A stretch of DNA of 37,394 nt, from positions 1-37,394 of the forward strand of contig CBFGTI010000034.1 of assembly GCA_965651695.1 (NCBI GenBank). Direction: 5' to 3'. Below are positions 24,375-32,665 of the stretch, one piece after another (the stretch's first letter is position 1; every line of letters begins with the position of its first letter). The notes under the pieces are model-generated. The model had not been told where the DNA came from. It did no database searches and worked only from the letters and a program-made list of their open reading frames with translations. The translations under genes and the position numbers were made by a program. The DNA is from Imperialibacter sp965651695 (GTDB taxonomy: Bacteria > Bacteroidota > Bacteroidia > Cytophagales > Cyclobacteriaceae).

Positions 24375-25547
24375 ATGGGATGTAGCGCATGCAGTAGCAC
24401 TCGAACGTCAGATGGAAAAGTAGCAGGCTGCCGCAACAATGGCGGATGCAGCACTGGCGGGTGCAATAAAATGAATGTTTTTGACTGGCTGTCTAACATG
24501 GACATGCCGGCTGTAGATAGATTCGACGTAGTTGAGGTTCGCTTTAAAAATGGCCGCAAGGAGTTTTTCAGAAATGCTCAAAATCTGCCGATTGTAACGG
24601 GCGATGCAGTGGTTGTTGATGTGCCGAACGGGCATCATATTGGCTACATCTCGCTGCAGGGCGAGCTGGTAAGGCTACAGATGCAGAAGAAAAAGATCGC
24701 CAACGACGACAACATAAAGGCGATTTACCGGATTGCCACGCAAAAAGACCTCGAGAAGTTTGAGCAGGTGAAGGCAAGGGAGCTTCCTACGCTTTTTCGC
24801 ACCCGTGAGATTATCCGCGACATTAAGCTGGATATGAAGCTCACCGACATAGAATACCAGGCCGACAACACAAAAGCTACCTTTTACTACTCTGCGGATG
24901 ACAGGGTGGATTTCAGGGAGCTGATTAAGATGCTGGCCGGCGAGTTTAAGATAAGGGTGGAAATGCGGCAGATTAGTCTGCGCCAGGAGGCCGGACGCCT
25001 TGGAGGCATAGGTGTTTGCGGCCGTGAGCTTTGCTGCTCTACCTGGCTTAGCGACTTCAAAAGCGTTTCTACAACCGCCGCACGATATCAGAATCTATCC
25101 CTTAATCCGAGCAAACTCTCCGGGCAGTGCGGACGCCTCAAATGCTGCCTTAACTACGAGCTCGACACTTACATGGAAGCATTGGAGGGTATTCCGGAAA
25201 TTGAGGCACCTCTTCTCACTCAAAAGGGGGCAGCCACATTACAAAAAACCGACATTTTCCGAAAAATCATGTGGTTTGGTTACGGAGACGAAAATACCTG
25301 GCATCCGGTAAATGTGAGCAGGGTAATAGAAATACTCGACATGAACAAAAAGGGTCGAAAGCCCGACTCCCTGCTTATAGACGTGGAATCTGATGGAAAA
25401 GCCGAACAAGCGCTCAACAGCGACCTCGAGCGGCTCGACAAGAAGTTTGCCAGCAAAGGAGGCGGTGGTAAAAAGAAAAAGAAGAAGAAAAATAAAAACC
25501 GGTTCCACAACAGGCCTGGCGGGCAAAATAAACCAACGAATTCATGA
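24375..25547 (+). CDS. ricT: PSP1-domain protein, RicT (YaaT) homologue
   Basis: This 390-residue protein has a PSP1 domain. In Bacillus the homologue RicT (YaaT) is part of an Fe-S complex affecting RNase Y and phosphorelay; the role in Bacteroidota is not established. The N-terminus carries a cysteine cluster (Cys3, 6, 19, 25, 30) before KMNVFDWLSNM. The core has VEVRFKNGRKEFFRN, VVDVPNGHHIGYISLQGELV and FYYSADDRVDFRELIKMLA, then GVCGRELCCSTWL (214-224) and GQCGRLKCCLNYE (250-262), whose cysteines are typical of the family. The C-terminus is a lysine-rich tail encoded by a purine-rich run near 25470-25498. It overlaps gldH by ATGA, a conserved type of arrangement in this phylum. Confidence 0.9.
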   Translation: MGCSACSSTRTSDGKVAGCRNNGGCSTGGCNKMNVFDWLSNMDMPAVDRFDVVEVRFKNGRKEFFRNAQNLPIVTGDAVVVDVPNGHHIGYISLQGELVRLQMQKKKIANDDNIKAIYRIATQKDLEKFEQVKARELPTLFRTREIIRDIKLDMKLTDIEYQADNTKATFYYSADDRVDFRELIKMLAGEFKIRVEMRQISLRQEAGRLGGIGVCGRELCCSTWLSDFKSVSTTAARYQNLSLNPSKLSGQCGRLKCCLNYELDTYMEALEGIPEIEAPLLTQKGAATLQKTDIFRKIMWFGYGDENTWHPVNVSRVIEILDMNKKGRKPDSLLIDVESDGKAEQALNSDLERLDKKFASKGGGGKKKKKKKNKNRFHNRPGGQNKPTNS

Positions 25548-26119
25548 CATCGAGCAATTGCGCAGGCAGGCGGCGTGGCGGCGAAACTGTGACCGGGGAG
25601 GCCGTACCCCGGATGGCCGTACCCCGCTTAGCGGCACCGTTATTCATTCTCGCAAGTGTTTTTATTTTTTCTTCTTGCAGCGATACACGCATATTTGACA
25701 ACGACTTCGACCTGCCGCAGGCTACGTGGCATGTAGACTCCGTGCAAACATTTGTGATTGACGTAAAAGACACCGCCTTAAGCTACAACTTATATCACAA
25801 GGTTCGCAATGCGTCTGACTATGAATTCTACAATCTTTACATCAAATACACCATTGCTGACTCGCTGCACCAAAAGCTGGCTGGTGAGCTGCAGGAAATG
25901 ATTTTGTTTGACCCCAAAACGGGAGCACCCTATGGCAGCGGGTTGGGCGACATATTCTCTCACGAGTTTCCCGCCAAACAAAACTACCGGTTCCCTTCGC
26001 CCGGCAGGTATTATTTCAAGGTGCAGCAGTATATGCGTCAGCCAAATCTTAAGGGGATTCATTCAGTCGGCTTAAGAGTAGACATTGCCTCCGACGCGGT
26101 TAGCGACTCCGCCAATTAG
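25544..26119 (+). CDS. gldH: gliding motility lipoprotein GldH
   Basis: This is a GldH-type lipoprotein of 191 residues from the ATG at 25544. GldH is required for gliding and surface polymer use in Flavobacterium johnsoniae but is also kept by non-gliders. Family marks are CSDTRIFDNDFDLPQATWHVDSVQTF after the lipid-attachment Cys, YNLYHKVRNASDYEFYNLYIKY and FPSPGRYYFKVQQYMR. The 25544 start gives a 23-residue arginine-rich leader ahead of the signal peptide; an internal ATG at 25613 (MAVPRLAAPLFILASVF) gives a normal 21-residue signal with Cys22 and may be the true start. The stop interlocks with that of the convergent helicase gene (4-nt overlap). No other gld genes are in the window. Confidence 0.87.
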   Translation: MTSSNCAGRRRGGETVTGEAVPRMAVPRLAAPLFILASVFIFSSCSDTRIFDNDFDLPQATWHVDSVQTFVIDVKDTALSYNLYHKVRNASDYEFYNLYIKYTIADSLHQKLAGELQEMILFDPKTGAPYGSGLGDIFSHEFPAKQNYRFPSPGRYYFKVQQYMRQPNLKGIHSVGLRVDIASDAVSDSAN

Positions 26120-29100
26120 TCGAGGTTAACGATAAACTTCATCAGCCGTTCTTCAGCGTTTTCAGGGTCGGCCCAGAATTCACGGGAATAGAACTCCCTG
26201 AAACGCCATTTTTTGTCGCTAAGCAACACGTGGCGGTAAACATGCGTTTGTTTAAGCGAAATACTACCGTAGTAGCTGTCGTCGTCGGTAAAAATAAGGC
26301 CCAGGTAGTTTTTGTTTTTCTTTACTGCCAGGTCAGCGAAAATTAGCTCATCGCCCATCTTTATATGCCGTAGCTTGTTTCCGGCACCGTGTATCAGCGA
26401 TACCAGCCGGTTTTTCAGGTACCAATCGGGTGCAAAGCTCGTAGGCGACTCATGGTGTGGCGCAAATTTTCCGCGCGACACCTCACGGGCATATTCCAGG
26501 TACCGGCGGAGCATTTTGGGTCCTTCATTACGCAAGTGCTCCACTTCAAGCTGATGCGGCTCAATACTGCTCACCACGATCACTCTCTCTTTGGCGCGGG
26601 TTACCGCCACGTTGAGCCGGTTTTCGCCGCCTTCAATGTTTAGCGACCCAAACTTCATTTCCATTTTCCCCTTCGGGTTGGGTGCATACCCCACTGTAAA
26701 TATGATAATATCACGCTCGTCGCCCTGCACATTCTCAATGTTTTTCACAAACAGCGTTTCGGGCAGCAGTGTATTGTTTTCCACCTGGTAAAGGTCGAGC
26801 AAGTCGAGAATATGCGACTGCTGAGCCACGTTGAACGTTACCACGCCGATTTCCTTCTCAGGGTGCTTGCGACGGTAGAAGTCTATAAGCTCCACTACCT
26901 TCAGTCCCTCGGTTTCGTTGTGCCCGTTTTCCCACACGCCGTCTACTTTTTCGTAGGCTATGGCCGGCTGCGGATCGTTCATTACATCGAAATGCGGCAC
27001 CAGCTGCAGGCGCCCTTTGTAGAAATACCTGTTGCTAAAATCGATGAGGTCGAGCGACCGGCTTCGGTAGTGCCCCTGCAGCGATACCTCATGAAGATGC
27101 TGTCGGGCCAGGTTGAGCAGTGAATCGATCTCGAGTGTGGCATCTTCTTCCTCTTCGTCCTGCTCCCACCGTATGCGGTACAAATCGTTCGGTTTTAGCT
27201 GCTTGTCGTCGCCGGCTACTACCACCTGCTTGCCCCGGCAAATTGCCGGCAAACCGTTTTCTACAAAACACTGCGAGGCTTCGTCAAATATTACCAGGTC
27301 AAACACCTCTTCGAGCTTAAAAATGGCTGAGGCCGATTCGGGAGTTGTGAGCCAGCAGGGCATAAGATTGAACGCTTCGGCCGACATGTGCGCCAGCAGC
27401 CTGCGAATAGGCCAAATCCGCTTTTTTTTAGTCACCTGATGATAAAGGTCGCGGTAAGTAATGGGATTATTAAGCCGGTTGTACTCAATATCCGAGTAGG
27501 TTTTTTCCCGTGCCTTGAGCAAGAGTATTTCGCTGCTGAGCTGATTTTTTTTGCTTACCGCCTCCTGGAGCTCCTGCGACAGCGTTTCAAACTTCAGAGA
27601 AGATACCGACCGCAAAATCGGGTACTTGGTTTCGATGTGATCGATCCAGTTGAGGGCCAGGCTATTTTCGAACAGGATTTTCCATTCGTTATAGTCGAAT
27701 TTGCCCGTTTTCTCCTCCAGCTTGTCGAACAGCTGCTTTTCGTAGGGAAGCAGGGTATCGAGCAAGCGGTCAAATTCCACCAGGTTATCAAAATCCTTTT
27801 GAAGAGCGCTTTGCAACTCCTTCACATAGCCATCTTTACCGATAATCAGCTTGATCTGCTTGGTTACAAAATAGCCTTGCCACTGCGCCCACACCAGCGG
27901 AATGCCCTCAAGTGCTGCAAACGACTTGCTTGTCAGTTCTTTCAGCTCTTCGTAGGAGTAGTTTCTGGGGTTGATAATTTTGGCCACAGGTCGCATTGAG
28001 CCGAAAATAATTTTCGCATTAATGGCCCTTCTTTTATAAAAAAACCAGTTTTGCAGATCAATCTTCGAAATAGCCTCCGGCGGATCAAGTATCCATTCTT
28101 TGGTTTTCAGTTCGGTAAGGTTGTGCTCCAGGTTAAGGCGATTGTCGGTCATCAACTCGAGCATTTGCAAACCATGCTTGTTGCTTTTTAGCCCGTTGGC
28201 CACGTATATCCTCGAAAGGAATACCTTGTCCTTCGAAAAAAACTTCCATCTCAGCCACGCCACCAGGTTGCTGCGGGCAGCCCTGCCCCTTTGCAGTGCA
28301 GCCTGCAGGCGGCCGAGGTCGGCCGACGATGTGGTGAGCTCGGCCCCCGGTCCCTTGTAGCACTCCATTAGCTTGCGTTCCATGCTCGTAAGCCATGAGC
28401 CGTCGGTTTCCACGTCGGGAAATGCCGACATGTGGGTGAAGTTTTCGTACACCACCTTATCGTTGATGAGCGAAAACATTTCCTTTATTTTCGGCTTTCG
28501 CTCCAGCATTTGCTGGCATTCTTCAATACTCAGCGGCTCGCCCAGTATTTCTTTTGACTTGTCGGCAATGGACCGGCTGTACTTTACTATCTGCTCAATC
28601 ATTTCCTTCATCCGGTTGAGCTCCGCTACGCCGTAGTGGCTGAAGGATTTCCGGTCGACCCACGGGTGCGCTTCGTCTCTGAACTTTTGCGAATACTGCA
28701 CGTAAAACTTCATCTTTCGGAGGAAGTTGTCGACTTTGTCGAAGCCGAAATATTTATACTCCTGTTTTATGCTAATGGTAGGATCTTGCAGGTTAGAGCT
28801 TAGGTAAAGCTGTTTTACAGTACGTCCGCATTCACCTTCATCGTACAGCGCCTGCTTAAACTCTCTCAGCTCATCCGTTATCTGATCAATCTTGCGGCTG
28901 GTTTGAAGAAATTCCCGCTCCAGATAAATGGCATCCAGCGAGTTGTTCTTTTGCTTGTATTCATCGAGCCGGTCTACTTGCGCTGCCAGTTGCTCGTAAA
29001 TGTACTTGCGGTCGTTTTTGAAGTCGTGCACAAGGGCTACAAAAGGAGCCAGCTCTTTTTCTTTGAGGCGGTTATGCACTACGTCGAGCGCCGCCCGTTT

Positions 29101-30132
29101 TTGGCACACTACGAGCACCTTTTTGCCTCTGGCCACAAAATCGGCTACCAGGTTACATATCAGCTGCGACTTGCCGGTGCCAGGAGGCCCCTGCACCACT
29201 ATTGAGTCGCCGCCCTTTACCATTTTCAGGGCCTGCTCCTGGTAAGCATCTATGGCAAACGGGGCAAAGGTATGCTCCTCTTTAACTTTATTGGCATAGG
29301 CATATTCTGCTTCGCCAGCGGCGGCCGACTTGCTCACAAAAAAGTCTTCAATGGAGCCCAGGTCGGTTCTTTGAAGCAACTGCAGGTAATCGGGCACAAG
29401 GTAGGAGCCATTTTGAGGAAAGATGCCCAGCACCGCCTCCGGCATAAGCTTTAGCTTGCCCACACCCTGCGACTTTTCGAAATCGTGTTTCAGGTGCTGC
29501 TTAAAGCCCTGCAGCTTGTCGATAAAGTTGTCCTGATTGAAGTTGACCTCCACTTTGCTGTCGCGAAGCAACTCGTAAAGCGATGTGCGAAAAACAGTGC
29601 TGTCACTATCAAAATCGTCGAACACCCTTTCTACCAGGTCTTCGTCGAGCGACACCTTGTTGAAATATGAATAGGCCAGCAGAAAGCTCTTGTTGAAGGT
29701 GATGTTTACATCGCGGCGTGGCGCCAAAAACCACTGCTTGTGGTCTGTTTGCAGCGAAACCGGGAAAAACAGAAGCGGACAACGGGCCAGGGTGCCGTCG
29801 CCAAATTTGCCATGCACAAAAGGCCAGCCTACATACAGGTCTTTTCCGCCCCGCTCCTCGAAAATAAACTGATCGAGCCGGTACAGCTTTTTGAGGCTAT
29901 TGCTAAGCTGATTGTTGTTGTAGTCGCGGCTGTCAACCACCTGACAAAGCGGAAACCGGACTTTTTGCGCGATAAGATCTTTGATAATTTGGAAGGAAGG
30001 ATTTCCCAGGGTAAAGTCGAAGTCGTGAATGTCGATAAACTGCTCCGATGCCAAACGCAACAGCAGCAGCGAGCGGTTGTTTCCTGTAAGGTTGGTAAGC
30101 TTACGCAGATAAGACTGCAATATACTTTGCAT
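26116..30132 (-). CDS. large SF1 (Upf1-like) helicase with C-terminal nuclease-like domain
   Basis: This is a 1338-residue protein. The N-terminal region (about 1-280) starts LQSYLRKLTNLTGNNRSLLLL, similar in pattern to DUF4011 proteins. Walker A GPPGTGKS is at 315-322, then a long helical insert (about 340-900). DEASQ (950-954), GDDKQLKP (974-981), LQGHYRS, VQGDERD (1136-1142) and NVAVTRAKER (1174-1183) complete the SF1 motor. The last 110 residues resemble the restriction-endonuclease-like domain (MTES_1575/Vsr type) often fused to such helicases, with FADLAV and YSREFWADPEN. It acts on nucleic acid; repair, RNA turnover or phage defence are all possible. No defence genes are adjacent. It follows a ComEA-like gene by 117 bp and may share its transcript. 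Confidence 0.85.
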   Translation of the reverse strand: MQSILQSYLRKLTNLTGNNRSLLLLRLASEQFIDIHDFDFTLGNPSFQIIKDLIAQKVRFPLCQVVDSRDYNNNQLSNSLKKLYRLDQFIFEERGGKDLYVGWPFVHGKFGDGTLARCPLLFFPVSLQTDHKQWFLAPRRDVNITFNKSFLLAYSYFNKVSLDEDLVERVFDDFDSDSTVFRTSLYELLRDSKVEVNFNQDNFIDKLQGFKQHLKHDFEKSQGVGKLKLMPEAVLGIFPQNGSYLVPDYLQLLQRTDLGSIEDFFVSKSAAAGEAEYAYANKVKEEHTFAPFAIDAYQEQALKMVKGGDSIVVQGPPGTGKSQLICNLVADFVARGKKVLVVCQKRAALDVVHNRLKEKELAPFVALVHDFKNDRKYIYEQLAAQVDRLDEYKQKNNSLDAIYLEREFLQTSRKIDQITDELREFKQALYDEGECGRTVKQLYLSSNLQDPTISIKQEYKYFGFDKVDNFLRKMKFYVQYSQKFRDEAHPWVDRKSFSHYGVAELNRMKEMIEQIVKYSRSIADKSKEILGEPLSIEECQQMLERKPKIKEMFSLINDKVVYENFTHMSAFPDVETDGSWLTSMERKLMECYKGPGAELTTSSADLGRLQAALQRGRAARSNLVAWLRWKFFSKDKVFLSRIYVANGLKSNKHGLQMLELMTDNRLNLEHNLTELKTKEWILDPPEAISKIDLQNWFFYKRRAINAKIIFGSMRPVAKIINPRNYSYEELKELTSKSFAALEGIPLVWAQWQGYFVTKQIKLIIGKDGYVKELQSALQKDFDNLVEFDRLLDTLLPYEKQLFDKLEEKTGKFDYNEWKILFENSLALNWIDHIETKYPILRSVSSLKFETLSQELQEAVSKKNQLSSEILLLKAREKTYSDIEYNRLNNPITYRDLYHQVTKKKRIWPIRRLLAHMSAEAFNLMPCWLTTPESASAIFKLEEVFDLVIFDEASQCFVENGLPAICRGKQVVVAGDDKQLKPNDLYRIRWEQDEEEEDATLEIDSLLNLARQHLHEVSLQGHYRSRSLDLIDFSNRYFYKGRLQLVPHFDVMNDPQPAIAYEKVDGVWENGHNETEGLKVVELIDFYRRKHPEKEIGVVTFNVAQQSHILDLLDLYQVENNTLLPETLFVKNIENVQGDERDIIIFTVGYAPNPKGKMEMKFGSLNIEGGENRLNVAVTRAKERVIVVSSIEPHQLEVEHLRNEGPKMLRRYLEYAREVSRGKFAPHHESPTSFAPDWYLKNRLVSLIHGAGNKLRHIKMGDELIFADLAVKKNKNYLGLIFTDDDSYYGSISLKQTHVYRHVLLSDKKWRFREFYSREFWADPENAEERLMKFIVNLD

Positions 30133-30249
30133 AGATGATGGTTGGCAATTTTGTGAAAGATAAACGATGCCGGCATAACTTCATTGTTTTTTGCTATGAA
30201 TTGGCACTTCGCACCAGCGCAGGCTGCATTGGCCGGCACCGGCAACCCG

Positions 30250-31164
30250 TTAGAATTTAAAATACTTCCGCATCCGGCCGATCAGGCTGTCGGGAAGTAT
30301 TTTAATTTCAGCCAGTTCTTCCCAGCTTGTATAGGGGCCATGCTGGTTGCGATAGGAAACGATAGCCGCTGCCTGGTTGCGGTTCAAATAGGGATGCCGC
30401 CTTAGTGAATCGATAGTAGCGGTGTTCAGCGATATACGGCTGCAGCAGGTAGCGGAGTCGACGTAAAATCTCTCCCACAACCGGTCAAGCGTTTCAGGTT
30501 TTATGCCGTAAACCGCACTTAGCTGCTCCTCGTTGTAAAAGCCACCGAGTATAGTTCTGTATTTAATAATTCTTTCCGAAAAAGCCGGCCCAATTCCATA
30601 TACTTCCTCCAGGTCAGCCGCCGAAGCCACATTGATGTCGAGCTTTGCCCTCGCTTCCGCTTTGTTGGCTGCATCACCGCTTTTGGCTGGCGTCCGTTTC
30701 CTCGCTGACTCAACGGCGGCTACTACCATAAACGGGGCCAGCTGGTTGTAAATAGCGGAGTCGAGGCCGTACACCCGCAGCACATCGGCTTTTTCGTAAA
30801 ACCTGCCTCCACGGCTGAGGAAGGTACTCCAGTTGCGCGCTACCCGCTGGGGCAGCCGCATGGCCAGAAGCTGCTCCTCGCTTACGGTGTTGGCATCAAA
30901 CGTCATGAGATTAGTCAGCTTCATATTCCGCCCTTCACTTTCCTCTTCTGCCTTGCGTTTTTTCCACTTTATATTGGCTGTCCACTGGTCCAGCTCCTGC
31001 AACTCCTTTTCGCTTACGGGTATACTTTGCGAGTAGAGCCAGTGGTCGTAAACAAACGAGAGGGAAAAAGCGATAAAAATAAAAACCAGGAGAACTAAAA
31101 CGCCGTTTATTTCCTTTCTGGAATAGCCAAAATTAACTTTAAACCAGTTTTGAAGCTGTTTCAT
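30250..31164 (-). CDS. ComEA-like helix-hairpin-helix protein, membrane anchored
   Basis: This 304-residue protein has a short basic N-terminus and one transmembrane helix (INGVLVLLVFIFIAFSLSFVY, about 19-39), then a linker and three helix-hairpin-helix units. They are FDANTVSEEQLLAMRLPQ, LDINVASAADLEEVYGIGPA and SLNTATIDSLRRHPYLNRNQ, each followed by a second helix such as YRNQHGPYTSWEEL. These units bind DNA non-specifically in ComEA during DNA uptake, but in Bacteroidota such proteins are common and mostly untested. Most ComEA proteins have one or two units; three within 304 residues is a usual variant here. An extracytoplasmic location of the HhH part is inferred from the anchor. Confidence 0.83.
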   Translation of the reverse strand: MKQLQNWFKVNFGYSRKEINGVLVLLVFIFIAFSLSFVYDHWLYSQSIPVSEKELQELDQWTANIKWKKRKAEEESEGRNMKLTNLMTFDANTVSEEQLLAMRLPQRVARNWSTFLSRGGRFYEKADVLRVYGLDSAIYNQLAPFMVVAAVESARKRTPAKSGDAANKAEARAKLDINVASAADLEEVYGIGPAFSERIIKYRTILGGFYNEEQLSAVYGIKPETLDRLWERFYVDSATCCSRISLNTATIDSLRRHPYLNRNQAAAIVSYRNQHGPYTSWEELAEIKILPDSLIGRMRKYFKF

Positions 31165-31189
31165 CGCCTGATTGAAAAGAGGGTGAAAT

Positions 31190-31230
31190 TAAACAAGCTA
31201 ACAAAGCTGGGAAATAAATCGGCTTGTTTA
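31190..31230. promoter_or_regulatory. 9-bp inverted repeat in the comEA-hemA divergent spacer
   Basis: TAAACAAGC (31190-31198) and GCTTGTTTA (31222-31230) are perfect inverted arms separated by 23 nt. The left arm begins 26 bp upstream of the ComEA-like start. It could be a leader stem-loop or a binding site. Confidence 0.5.
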
Positions 31231-31253
31231 TAATGGTTCTAAATTGCAATGAG

Positions 31254-31265
31254 TGACATATGTCA
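31254..31265. promoter_or_regulatory. 12-bp palindrome upstream of hemA
   Basis: TGACATATGTCA is a perfect palindrome of the TGAC-N4-GTCA type seen for some CRP/FNR-family regulators. It covers the expected -33 region of the hemA promoter and lies 90 bp from the divergent ComEA-like start. Confidence 0.5.
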
Positions 31266-31289
31266 TTTCTATAAAAATTTATTACCTGC

Positions 31290-31297
31290 TATTTTTG
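31290..31297 (+). promoter_or_regulatory. hemA promoter -7 box
   Basis: TATTTTTG matches TAnnTTTG exactly and lies 22 nt before the hemA ATG. The -33 element is weak (ATTT at 31265-31268). Confidence 0.6.
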
Positions 31298-31319
31298 AAG
31301 CCTGAATTCTTAATTGTAA

Positions 31320-32594
31320 ATGCACAAGTCTTTTAAAGCAGTAAGTATATCGTACAAAAGTGCCCCGCTCAACATCCGTGAGCTTATTTCTTTTGATGAG
31401 GATTCGTGTAAGAGACTTTTAAAGTATTTCAAAGAATTTACTTCCATTAATGAGGCGCTCGTGCTTTCCACATGCAATCGCACCGAGGTCTATTATTCGT
31501 CGGCCGAAGATCTCTCTGCCGATATAATGAAGCTGATTGCACTGGAAAGAGGAATTGCCGATGCCTCTGCTTACAATGACTATTTCGTGGTTCTTAATGA
31601 TCATCAAACGGCTTTGCAGCATTTGTTTGATGTATCGATGGGGCTTGATGCACAGGTAATAGGCGACCTACAGATCAGCAACCAGGTAAAAAGAGCTTAC
31701 CAGTGGTCGGCCGATGAAGACATGGCTGGCCCGTTTTTGCACCGGTTAATGCACACCATTTTCTTTACCAACAAAAGGGTGGTGCAGGAGACGTCGTTCA
31801 GAGATGGCGCTGCGTCGGTTTCATACGCGGCAGTTGAACTGATAGAGGAGCTAACAGCCGGCATTGGCAAACCCCGCATACTTGTGATCGGGCTTGGCGA
31901 AATTGGCGAAGATGTAGTGCGCAACCTCGAATATATTAAGAACAAGACCGTTTATATAGCAAACCGAACCTACGAAAAGGCCCAGGCAATTGCGGAGGAA
32001 TGCGGCTATGAAGCCATTCGTTTCGAGAAAATATATGAGTACCTGCAACACTCCGACGTTGTAATCTCTTCTGTTTCAAACAAAGAGCCGATCATTTGCA
32101 GAAAGCACTTCATCAACACCGAGTTGCTTACCTACAAATACCTCCTCGATTTATCTGTTCCCAGGAGCATTGAAACCGAAGTAGAAGAGGTACCCGGCGT
32201 GCTGCTGTATAACATCGACGATATCCATAGCAAAACCAGTGAGGCGCTTGAAAAGAGACTGGCTGCTATTCCGCAGGTAAAGGAGATAATTGAAACCTCG
32301 ATCGTCGACCTGCTCGATTGGTCGAAGGAAATGGAGGTGTCTCCCACCATCAACAAGCTAAAAAATGCCCTTGAGCAGATACGCAAAGAGGAGATTGCCC
32401 GTCATCTGAAAGGAATGACCGACGAAGAGGCGAAGGCTGTAGACAAGGTGACCAGGGGAATGATGCAGAAAATAATGAAGCTACCTGTACTTCAGCTAAA
32501 AGCCGCCTGCAAGAGAGGAGAAGCCGAAACGCTCATCGATCTTTTGAACGACCTCTTCGACCTTGAAAAACAACAAATAAAAGCTGATAAATAA
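31320..32594 (+). CDS. hemA: glutamyl-tRNA reductase
   Basis: This 424-residue NADPH-dependent enzyme reduces glutamyl-tRNA to glutamate-1-semialdehyde, the first committed step of tetrapyrrole synthesis. The catalytic cysteine is Cys52 in ALVLSTCNRTEVYYS. The substrate loop reads MGLDAQVIGDLQISNQVK, where many bacteria have G-E in place of G-D. The NADPH-binding motif is ILVIGLGEIGEDVVRNL, then ISSVSNKEPII and DLSVPRSIE, with a dimerisation domain at the C-terminus (VTRGMMQKIMKLPVLQLK). Length is normal. It heads a unit on its own promoter; other hem genes are not present in the window. The palindrome upstream suggests regulation, perhaps by redox or nitrosative signals, but this is speculative. 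Confidence 0.95.
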   Translation: MHKSFKAVSISYKSAPLNIRELISFDEDSCKRLLKYFKEFTSINEALVLSTCNRTEVYYSSAEDLSADIMKLIALERGIADASAYNDYFVVLNDHQTALQHLFDVSMGLDAQVIGDLQISNQVKRAYQWSADEDMAGPFLHRLMHTIFFTNKRVVQETSFRDGAASVSYAAVELIEELTAGIGKPRILVIGLGEIGEDVVRNLEYIKNKTVYIANRTYEKAQAIAEECGYEAIRFEKIYEYLQHSDVVISSVSNKEPIICRKHFINTELLTYKYLLDLSVPRSIETEVEEVPGVLLYNIDDIHSKTSEALEKRLAAIPQVKEIIETSIVDLLDWSKEMEVSPTINKLKNALEQIRKEEIARHLKGMTDEEAKAVDKVTRGMMQKIMKLPVLQLKAACKRGEAETLIDLLNDLFDLEKQQIKADK

Positions 32595-32601
32595 GCTTTT
32601 A
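32578..32601 (+). terminator. hairpin spanning the hemA stop codon
   Basis: TAAAAGCT (32578-32585) pairs with AGCTTTTA (32594-32601) across an 8-nt loop that includes most of the TAA stop. It has no clear T tract, so it may be a weak terminator or an mRNA-end structure. Confidence 0.35.
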
Positions 32602-32665
32602 CTTCCACCTTACCTAAAAATTTTCCTATTTTGGTTTGTTAATGGCGTAGGCTGCGCCTTCTTTT

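Noticed and set aside
25544..26119. A gliding-motility gene cluster around gldH
   Set aside because: No other gld, spr or type IX secretion genes are in the window; gldH sits with ricT only.
26116..31164. A two-gene phage-defence system of the ComEA-like protein and helicase
   Set aside because: The ComEA-like protein is a common anchored HhH protein, and there is no methylase, effector, integrase or other defence gene nearby. The pair is more simply read as separate genome-maintenance genes.
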